From Pseudomonadota bacterium (GTDB lineage: Bacteria > Pseudomonadota > Gammaproteobacteria > Steroidobacterales > Steroidobacteraceae), in assembly GCA_021808195.1 (NCBI GenBank), contig JAKBCE010000079.1, forward strand, positions 1 to 11,253: a DNA stretch of 11,253 bases. The letters run 5' to 3'. Made by a program: the position numbers and the translations under genes. Of the stretch, positions 5,934 through 11,253 are shown piece after piece; the stretch's first letter is position 1; the number at the start of each line of letters is the position of its first letter. The notes under the pieces were generated by a model, which made no database searches, was not told the DNA's origin, and saw only the letters and a program-made list of their open reading frames with translations.

Positions 5934-8027
5934 GTGAACGATCCAGTCATCGAGACTCGGGATCTGCGGCGGGTGTACCGCTCCGGAGACCTCGAAGTCG
6001 TCGCCCTCGCGGGTGTCAGTCTGACCCTCGAGCGCGGCGAATTGGTGGCGATCATGGGCGCTTCCGGATCGGGCAAGTCGACGCTCATGGCCGTGCTCGG
6101 CTGTCTGGATCGCCCCACCGGCGGGGAATATCGGCTCGAAGGTGCAGATGTCGCCGCCCTCGGTGAGAACGCCCTGGCGCGCGTGCGCAGTGAGCGGCTG
6201 GGATTTGTATTCCAGAGCTTCAACCTCCTGGCACGCACCAGCGCCCTCGACAATGTGGCGCTGCCGCTCTACTACGATCCGCGGGGTGGTGCGAGCGCGG
6301 CGCAGCGCTCGCTGCGCGCTCGAGCCGCGCTTGCCCAAGTCGGACTCGCCGGCCGCGAGCGCAACACGCCGGCGCAGTTGTCCGGCGGAGAACAGCAGCG
6401 AGTGGCCATCGCGCGGGCGTTGATCAACGCACCAGCCGTCGTGCTGGCCGATGAGCCCACCGGCAACCTCGATACGCGCAGTTCCCATGAGGTCATGGGG
6501 ATTTTGGTGCGCCTCAATCGCGAACAGCACGTGACGGTCGTCGTGGTGACCCATGAGGCGGACATCGCGGCTTACGCAGACCGGGTGATCACGATGCGAG
6601 ACGGCCGCATCGTGTCTGATGAGCGGCGCAACCCCACCCCCGCCGCGCCGTCGTCCCCGCCGCCAGGGACCACGCCGACGGGGACCACGCCGACGGCCGT
6701 ACCCCGTCGCAGTACGCTGCCGTTTGCCCGCATGATCCTCAGCAGCGCGCTGCAGGCCATCGTCCGTAACAAGATGCGCTCCGGGTTGACCACGCTCGGG
6801 GTGTTGATCGGTGTCGCCGCGCTCATCGCCATGATGGCGGTCGGGATGGGGGCTAATCGCGCGGTGGGGGAACTGATTCAGAGTCTCGGTACGAACATGC
6901 TCATCGTGCTGCCGGGGGCGACTACCGCCGGGGGGGTGCGCGCAGGGTTCGGCAGCGCCTCGACCCTGACGGTGGCCGATGCAGACGCGGTGCGCCGCGA
7001 CGATGCCGCTGTTGCCAAGGTGGGCTACATCATCCGCCAGAGCGCGCAGGTCCAGTATCGCAATCAGAACTGGAGCACGCTCGTGCTCGGCACCAGCGCC
7101 AATTATGCCGAGATCACCAATTGGCACATCGCCAGTGGCCGGGCATTCGACGCCGCGGACGTCGATGCTGCGGCACTGGTGGCGGACCTCGGGCAGACCG
7201 TCGTTCACGAGCTGTTCCAGCCGTACGAGAATCCCGTCGGCGCGACCATTCTCATCAAGGGCGTGCCGGTGAAAGTCATCGGCGTCTACCAGGCGAAAGG
7301 TCAATCGCCCATGGGCCAGGATCAGGACGATCTGATCGTCATCCCGTTCACCACGGCCGAACGGCGAGTGCTCGGGGTCGCCGCGCCGATTCAATCGCAG
7401 GCGCAGAACGCCGGAACGACCTATCTCGCGCCGCCGAACCCGTTCGCGGTACAGCCGCGTCTGACCGGCTACGTGAACGCCATTTTCGTCCAGGCGGCAA
7501 GCGCATCACAGGTGCAACGTGCCATGGACGAGGTGAGTGCCACGCTGCGCCGACGCCATAACATTCGTCGGGGGGACACGGATGACTTCAGCGTACGCAA
7601 CCTCAGTCAGATTGCGACTGCGGCGCAGGGCAGCAGCCGGGTCATGGCACTGCTGCTGGCAACCGTTGCATCGATTTCACTGCTGGTCGGCGGCATCGGC
7701 ATCATGAATATCCTGCTCGTGTCGGTCACCGAGCGCACGCGCGAGATCGGTCTGCGCATGGCACTCGGCGCTCGGCGTGCCCACGTCATGCTGCAGTTCC
7801 TCGCCGAGGCGGTGTTTTTGAGCGCGGCGGGCGGCACGGCCGGGATTCTGCTCGGGATCGGCGCCTCGGAGCTGGTCGCCGTGATCGCGGGCTGGCCGAT
7901 CGAACAGTCGCTCACCGCCGTGCTCGGCGGATTCCTGTTTTCGGCCATCGTCGGGGTGTTTTTCGGCTACTACCCGGCGCGCAAGGCCGCGGCGCTGAAC
8001 CCGATCGAAGCCTTGCGCTACGAATGA
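5934..8027 (+). CDS. MacB-like ABC exporter: fused ATPase and permease
   Basis: A 697-residue protein with the MacB order: nucleotide-binding domain first, then a four-helix permease with a large periplasmic domain. Walker [10 protein letters not shown] is at 42-50, the Q-loop Gln is Gln94, the signature LSGGEQQR begins at 149, Walker B VVLADEP ends with catalytic Glu174 and Pro175, and the switch His is His207. A Pro/Thr-rich linker (about 233-258) precedes the first membrane helix at about 286-306. The periplasmic MacB core domain spans about 307-565. The remaining helices lie at about 570-594, 622-645 and 660-682, with the conserved [14 protein letters not shown] loop at 600-613. It acts as a mechanotransmission pump with its adaptor and a TolC-type channel, and MacB relatives export macrolides, toxins or lipopeptides; the cargo here is unknown. 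The start is a GTG without an evident ribosome site, consistent with coupling to the adaptor gene. It is about 50 residues longer than E. coli MacB. Confidence 0.94.
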   Translation: MNDPVIETRDLRRVYRSGDLEVVALAGVSLTLERGELVAIMGASGSGKSTLMAVLGCLDRPTGGEYRLEGADVAALGENALARVRSERLGFVFQSFNLLARTSALDNVALPLYYDPRGGASAAQRSLRARAALAQVGLAGRERNTPAQLSGGEQQRVAIARALINAPAVVLADEPTGNLDTRSSHEVMGILVRLNREQHVTVVVVTHEADIAAYADRVITMRDGRIVSDERRNPTPAAPSSPPPGTTPTGTTPTAVPRRSTLPFARMILSSALQAIVRNKMRSGLTTLGVLIGVAALIAMMAVGMGANRAVGELIQSLGTNMLIVLPGATTAGGVRAGFGSASTLTVADADAVRRDDAAVAKVGYIIRQSAQVQYRNQNWSTLVLGTSANYAEITNWHIASGRAFDAADVDAAALVADLGQTVVHELFQPYENPVGATILIKGVPVKVIGVYQAKGQSPMGQDQDDLIVIPFTTAERRVLGVAAPIQSQAQNAGTTYLAPPNPFAVQPRLTGYVNAIFVQAASASQVQRAMDEVSATLRRRHNIRRGDTDDFSVRNLSQIATAAQGSSRVMALLLATVASISLLVGGIGIMNILLVSVTERTREIGLRMALGARRAHVMLQFLAEAVFLSAAGGTAGILLGIGASELVAVIAGWPIEQSLTAVLGGFLFSAIVGVFFGYYPARKAAALNPIEALRYE
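6666..6695 (+). repeat. Perfect 15-bp tandem duplication in the MacB-like linker
   Basis: GGGACCACGCCGACG occurs twice head to tail without mismatch and in frame, coding Gly-Thr-Thr-Pro-Thr twice. It lies in the flexible linker between the ATPase domain and the first transmembrane helix, where a length change would be tolerated. The identity of the two copies suggests a recent duplication. Confidence 0.9.
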
Positions 8028-8051
8028 GCGTGCCGAGGGCCCGTGCTGTGC

Positions 8052-8858
8052 TCAGCGGCCGAGCGTCATGGAGAAGGAGAGCAGGCCTCCGCCCGGCAGC
8101 GGCGAGAACGCGATCCGCTGGTTCGGGCCGCGGTTCAGGCCCATGAAGGCATCGGTGAAGAACTCGGCGCAGAAGTTGCCGAGCGCCATTCCGAACAGCG
8201 TGTCCGAGGGATAGTGCCAGCCGCCCTCGATGCGCGCCCAGGCCGTCGCGAAGGTCAGTCCGTGCAGGCCCGCATCGAGCGCGATGCGCACGCCGTGCGT
8301 GAGCGGAATCTGGCGCAGGTTGAGCATCGCAAGGCGCGTGTACACGGCGGACGCCGTGGTGTGATTGGATGGGAAGCTGTGGTCGTTGACGCGATTCGGT
8401 CGCTCGCGGTGCACCATGCGGCTGATCAGCGTATTGGATTCGATCGCGGTCGTTGCGGCGACGAGGTTGACCAGATAGCCCTTGGCCTTGTCTTCGAGCC
8501 ACGTCTTGCCGAACGGTCCGCTGGGGGCAAGCAGCAGCGCGGCGATGTCGACGCCGACCGAGGCGCTGCGCAGCCTGTAACTCCAGCGGGTCGCATTGAC
8601 CTCGGAGCCGAAGATCGGGTTATGGGTACGTCCCCAGCGGGAGATGCGCTGATCGAAGTGGTCCGCCTGCAGCACCGCGGCGCCGGCGAGCGGTCCCCAG
8701 ACCCACGGGTCCGAGGCTGCCGTGACTGCGGCACGGCGCACTCGCGCCCAGCCCGGGCGTACCGTCACGTTCTGTCCCCATCGAGCAGCACCCGGCAGCG
8801 TCGCGCAGCCGCTGAGCGCAAGTGCGGCCAGCAGCGCGAGCGCCCGGAGCCGGCACAT
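8052..8858 (-). CDS. PAP2-superfamily phosphatase-like lipoprotein with altered signature motif
   Basis: A 268-residue protein beginning with a lipoprotein signal: short basic start, hydrophobic core and lipobox Leu15-Ser16-Gly17-Cys18, so it is probably lipid-anchored at the periplasmic face. The PAP2 acid phosphatase/lipid phosphatase signature is partly kept. In motif 1, VHRERPN carries Arg153-Pro154, but the lysine expected seven positions before that Arg is Ser146. Motif 2 reads FPSNHTT (His166 present, Gly replaced by Asn). Motif 3 has Arg209, His215 and Asp219 in ARIEGGWHYPSD. The family hydrolyses phosphatidate, prenyl pyrophosphates or lipid A phosphates; with the first lysine missing, activity is uncertain. 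The ATG directly follows the TGA of the upstream PAP2 gene with no spacer, indicating translational coupling. It converges on the MacB-like gene with 24 bp between stops. No separate promoter is seen. Confidence 0.85.
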   Translation of the reverse strand: MCRLRALALLAALALSGCATLPGAARWGQNVTVRPGWARVRRAAVTAASDPWVWGPLAGAAVLQADHFDQRISRWGRTHNPIFGSEVNATRWSYRLRSASVGVDIAALLLAPSGPFGKTWLEDKAKGYLVNLVAATTAIESNTLISRMVHRERPNRVNDHSFPSNHTTASAVYTRLAMLNLRQIPLTHGVRIALDAGLHGLTFATAWARIEGGWHYPSDTLFGMALGNFCAEFFTDAFMGLNRGPNQRIAFSPLPGGGLLSFSMTLGR

Positions 8859-9710
8859 TCAGAAGCTCTTGTAAAACCCGACTGACACGCCGCGCGGCAG
8901 GATTTCGACCAGCAGGGGGACCTTGCGCTGCGACGCCCAATAGCCAAAGGCCGTCCCGAGCAGCCACCCGGCGAGCACGTCGGACTGCCAGTGACCTTGG
9001 CTCTTCATCCGTCCATAGGCATCGTAGACCGGCAGCAGCTCGGCGGCCCAGATCCAGGGATAGCGGTGGCGGTAGTGCAGAATGAAGGGGGTGACGAAAC
9101 TGGCCTGCAGCGTGACTTCGCCGCTCGGGAAGCTCTGATCGGTGCCCTGGAAAAAGGCGTTCGGACCCTGGTTCTGGTAGGGGCGTGCGCGGCGGAACGT
9201 GTACTTCAGCGCGTCTGCCGCGAAGCCCGCGAACACCGAAGCGTCGGCCGACTGCCAGAACACGTGGCCGAGACCCTTGTGATTGCCGAGGAACAACGCG
9301 CCGGCCGCTTCGAAGGCAACGGTGCCGAATTCCAGGCCCAGTTGGTTCGATCGGGAGAAAATCCCGTTTCTGTCCTGCGGCTTGAGTTTGTAATCGATGC
9401 CGAAGGGCCCGTGACTGCTGCCTTCGTGGATGCGCATGGCGGCGAGGAACGCGACGGCGCCGGCCGTCGGCAGCACCCAGCGTTTGCGCCACCAGGCGCG
9501 AGCGCCCAGATGCATCTTCTTGCCGGTCGCCGGGCTCGATGTCGACGTTGTGGTGCTCGAGTGTGCGGATCGGCTCCGGGGGGCGCCGCCGGCCACGGCT
9601 CGCACCGGTGCGCACAACTGCAGCATGACCAGTGGCACCGCCGGCAGCAGCTTGCGCAACGCTGTGTTCCGTGTGGTGATCGCGGTTTCCGCTCCGACGG
9701 CTGCGTTCAT
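8859..9710 (-). CDS. PAP2-superfamily protein with PSGE in place of PSGH
   Basis: A 283-residue protein, first gene of a minus-strand pair. The N-terminus has basic residues (Arg14, Arg19, Lys20), a hydrophobic stretch at about 21-31 and a possible cleavage site after AVA at 38-40, so it is probably exported, though an uncleaved anchor is possible. A Ser/Thr-rich stretch (46-62) follows, and another hydrophobic segment lies near 78-92. Motif 1 is intact: Lys169, then Arg176-Pro177 in KYTFRRARP. Motif 3 is intact: Arg234, His240 and Asp244 in GRMKSQGHWQSD. In motif 2, however, the histidine of PSGH is Glu198 (SFPSGEVT; codon GAA at 9117-9119). That His normally helps protonate the leaving group. 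I recall PSGE variants in other proteobacterial PAP2 proteins, so this may define a subgroup. The likely substrate is a lipid phosphate or prenyl pyrophosphate, by family only. The start ATG follows GGGGG at a workable distance. Confidence 0.87.
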   Translation of the reverse strand: MNAAVGAETAITTRNTALRKLLPAVPLVMLQLCAPVRAVAGGAPRSRSAHSSTTTSTSSPATGKKMHLGARAWWRKRWVLPTAGAVAFLAAMRIHEGSSHGPFGIDYKLKPQDRNGIFSRSNQLGLEFGTVAFEAAGALFLGNHKGLGHVFWQSADASVFAGFAADALKYTFRRARPYQNQGPNAFFQGTDQSFPSGEVTLQASFVTPFILHYRHRYPWIWAAELLPVYDAYGRMKSQGHWQSDVLAGWLLGTAFGYWASQRKVPLLVEILPRGVSVGFYKSF

Positions 9711-10007
9711 AAGGCCCCCAGATCACGCGCTGCGATTGACCCGGTCCGCGCGGCCCCGAGGGGTCATGCGCCGAACTTCAGGTCCGGATGTGCTGAACCG
9801 GCATCGACGGGCGTCGTAGGCCGCGGGATGGTCCACGGCACGGTACCCGACGACGCTTAGAAGGCGGGCAGGGCGGATGGTTCCCCCTGGAGCGCGTGCT
9901 CACGCCGCGCCGTGCTGGATGTGTCGGCAAATCATCACATCTGCTCGACGGCCGCCGCGGGTGTGCCGCGCATTGTTCTGCGGCGCGCCGCTGGTAAGCT
10001 GCAGGGC
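9711..10007. other. Intergenic region between divergent PAP2 and methyltransferase genes
   Basis: This 297-bp stretch must hold the start signals for the minus-strand PAP2 pair and for the methyltransferase. I see no promoter I would defend on either strand. TTGACC at 9736-9741 has no matching -10 at the right spacing. TTGTTC at 9973-9978 with TAAGCT at 9995-10000 is a weak plus-strand candidate that would leave almost no leader. Reading frames here are GC-rich shadows. The frame of the methyltransferase is open back to a GTG at 9912, but that part has no family resemblance. Confidence 0.5.
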
Positions 10008-10643
10008 ATGCACACCTCTGCACCACTGGGCTTCGATGATGCGCTGCAGCGCTGGAATGAACGGTTCTCACAGCCGGGCTACCTGTTCGGGCGCGAGCCC
10101 AATGCCTTCCTGGTCCAGCAGAGCGCACGGCTGGCGCCGCGCTCGCGTATCCTGTGCGTGGCCGACGGAGAGGGCCGCAACAGCACGTGGCTCGCCGCAC
10201 GCGGTCACGAAGTGACCGCATTCGATCTATCCCCGGTCGCGGTGCAAAAGGCGCAGACCCTGGCCGCCGAGCAGGGCGTTGCGGTCGAGCATCTCATCTC
10301 GGGTGCCGACAGCTGGACGTGGACTGAAGCGAAGTACGACACGGTCGCGGCGATCTTCATCCAGTTTGCCGCGCCCGCGCTGCGCAGCGCGCTGTTCGCG
10401 GGGATGTGGCAGACCCTGAAGTCCGGCGGACTGCTGTTGATTCAAGGCTACACGCCGAAGCAGCTGCAGTACCGGACAGGTGGTCCGGGGCAGCTCGATC
10501 ATCTGTATACGCCTGATCTGCTGCGCGAGCTGCTGCCCGAGGCGCAGTGGCTCGAGCTGCGCGAGCACGATGCGGTGCTCGGCGAAGGCAGTGCCCATCG
10601 GGGTACTTCTGCGCTCATCGATGCAGTGGCGCGCAAGCCGTAG
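10008..10643 (+). CDS. Class I SAM-dependent methyltransferase (TehB-like size and motifs)
   Basis: A 211-residue cytosolic protein of the Rossmann-fold methyltransferase type, which transfers a methyl group from S-adenosylmethionine. The opening WNERFSQPGYLFGREPN is typical of small TehB-like methyltransferases. Motif I is at 48-59 (ILCVADGEGRNS). Motif II follows with acidic Asp73 (VTAFDLSP), which would bind the ribose. The post-motif strand is GGLLLIQGYTP at 140-150, followed by GTGGP-like TGGPGQ at 157-162. The acceptor cannot be inferred; relatives act on small molecules, including tellurite and thiols. I prefer the ATG at 10008 because homology begins a few residues later; the frame stays open to GTG 9912 and lacks a good ribosome site at either. 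The MFS transporter gene begins 42 bp downstream, so the two probably share a transcript. Confidence 0.88.
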   Translation: MHTSAPLGFDDALQRWNERFSQPGYLFGREPNAFLVQQSARLAPRSRILCVADGEGRNSTWLAARGHEVTAFDLSPVAVQKAQTLAAEQGVAVEHLISGADSWTWTEAKYDTVAAIFIQFAAPALRSALFAGMWQTLKSGGLLLIQGYTPKQLQYRTGGPGQLDHLYTPDLLRELLPEAQWLELREHDAVLGEGSAHRGTSALIDAVARKP

Positions 10644-10669
10644 TCCCGAGAGCCGCGCGAGCGGCGTAG

Positions 10670-10675
10670 AAGGAG
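10670..10675 (+). promoter_or_regulatory. Ribosome binding site that favours the GTG start of the MFS gene
   Basis: AAGGAG at 10670-10675 is a strong site. It lies one base before ATG 10677, too close for efficient initiation, but ten bases before the in-frame GTG at 10686. The spacing therefore favours the GTG. Confidence 0.55.
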
Positions 10676-10685
10676 AATGACCCCG

Positions 10686-11253
10686 GTGAATACTCGACAC
10701 TTGCCCCGGGACGCATGGCTGTTGTGCTTCTCCGCATTCAGCGCAGATCTCGGCTACCAGGGCGTTACGGCGCTCTTTCCGCTGTACCTGGTGTTCCAGC
10801 TGCACGCATCGCTCTATGCGTACGGTGTCGTGACCGCAATCGCCTTCGGCGGCGGCGCGTTCGTGGGCTATCTCGGTGGACTGGCCGGAGACCGCTTCGA
10901 CCGCAAGGCGGTGGCGGTCGCGGGCAATGTGCTGATTCCGCTGATGGCGCTTGCGGGGCTTGCCCACTCGCTCGACCTGTCGGCTCTGCTGTACGTGCTG
11001 GGCTGGTGGGCGCGTTACTTCCGCAGCCCGCCGCGCCGGGCGCTGCTGGTGAGCGCGACGCCACCGCAGGAACGCTCGCGCGCCTTCGGCACGCTCCACG
11101 CGCTCGACATCGGCGGTGGGATGCTCTCGGCGCTGCTGGCGCTCGGGGCGCTGTGGATGAAGATCCCGATCGCGACGGTGATGCTCTGGGCGGTCGTGCC
11201 GCTGCTCGCCTCCACGGTGCTGCTGCTGCTCGTGCGCCGCGATGAGGTGTATG
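10686..11253 (+). CDS. Major facilitator superfamily transporter, N-terminal half (3' end outside the window)
   Basis: The frame is open from the start to the last base of the window with no stop, giving 189 residues of what is normally a protein of about 400 with 12 helices. About six membrane segments are visible, roughly at residues 10-38, 43-66, 76-95, 97-113, 137-157 and 162-184. The MFS motif A between helices 2 and 3 is clear: GGLAGDRFDRK at 64-74. A segment RSPPRRALLVSATPP and a later ALDIGGG with Asp140 resemble DHA1-type drug/solute exporters by memory. The transported substrate is not predictable. I use GTG 10686 because of ribosome-site spacing; ATG 10677 would add three residues. 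It likely follows the methyltransferase in one operon. Confidence 0.85.
   Translation, partial: MNTRHLPRDAWLLCFSAFSADLGYQGVTALFPLYLVFQLHASLYAYGVVTAIAFGGGAFVGYLGGLAGDRFDRKAVAVAGNVLIPLMALAGLAHSLDLSALLYVLGWWARYFRSPPRRALLVSATPPQERSRAFGTLHALDIGGGMLSALLALGALWMKIPIATVMLWAVVPLLASTVLLLLVRRDEVY

Noticed and set aside
5793..7394. 533-codon minus-strand open frame
   Set aside because: Antisense to the MacA-like and MacB-like genes, with no motif and biased composition.
8028..8056. Possible bidirectional terminator between the convergent MacB-like and PAP2 genes
   Set aside because: Only 4-bp stems (such as GCTG/CAGC at 8045-8056) are found, with no T-run on either strand.
8043..9860. Two long plus-strand frames (8043-8885 and 8991-9860)
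   Set aside because: Both are antisense to the PAP2 genes, whose signature residues are readable on the minus strand. Neither translation shows a domain.
9912..10007. Longer N-terminus for the methyltransferase from GTG 9912
   Set aside because: The added 32 residues have no resemblance to the family, which normally begins shortly before the WNERF-type motif.
10227..11099. 290-codon minus-strand frame
   Set aside because: Antisense to the methyltransferase and the MFS gene, and of shadow composition.
10715..11245. 176-codon plus-strand frame
   Set aside because: Its Gly/Arg/Ala-rich translation lacks membrane segments. The neighbouring frame from 10686, open to the window end, gives clear MFS helices and motif A.
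1..11253. Mobile elements, CRISPR array, tRNA or rRNA
   Set aside because: No transposase or integrase motif, no terminal inverted repeats, no regularly spaced repeats and no cloverleaf-like sequence were seen on reading both strands.

Overview
The window is GC-rich throughout, with dense, mostly co-directional genes, GTG and TTG starts, Sec and lipoprotein signals, and an envelope-spanning efflux adaptor. This points to a Gram-negative proteobacterium. The gene content would fit a high-GC gamma- or betaproteobacterium, but no rRNA or other taxonomic marker is present, so the lineage is an inference. No insertion sequence, phage gene, tRNA, rRNA or CRISPR array was found.

Layout on the plus strand, left to right: the C-terminal end of an unidentified membrane protein (to 281); a small intergenic region with a plausible sigma70 promoter; an aldo/keto reductase of the class I AKR fold (444-1307); a 197-bp gap with a hairpin and a separate dyad; an exported protein rich in aromatic residues with a Q/R/P-rich tail (1505-2224); a P1B-type metal ATPase carrying a C-terminal hemerythrin-like domain (2251-4566); and a MacA-like adaptor with a MacB-like fused ABC ATPase/permease (4666-8027). 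On the minus strand, converging on the MacB-like gene with only 24 bp between stop codons, is a two-gene unit of PAP2-superfamily proteins. The first (9710-8859) has PSGE in place of PSGH. The second (8858-8052) is a predicted lipoprotein that starts on the base after the first gene's stop codon. Divergent from these are a small class I SAM-dependent methyltransferase (10008-10643) and the start of an MFS transporter (from about 10686), cut by the window end.

Functionally this is an envelope transport and lipid region. The exported protein, the metal ATPase and the MacAB-like exporter may form one run from 1505 to 8027. The exported protein and ATPase are 26 bp apart, the ATPase and adaptor 99 bp apart, and the adaptor and MacB-like gene 17 bp apart. 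No TolC-like outer membrane channel is encoded here, so the exporter would need one from elsewhere. The PAP2 pair probably acts on membrane lipid phosphates or prenyl pyrophosphates at the periplasmic face.

The most interesting items are the TPC-motif (P1B-5-like) ATPase with a complete apparent set of diiron ligands, placed directly after an uncharacterised secreted protein, and the translationally abutting PAP2 pair in which each member departs from a different part of the catalytic signature. I did not find clear evidence of an entirely new system. Both items are variants or contexts of known families.
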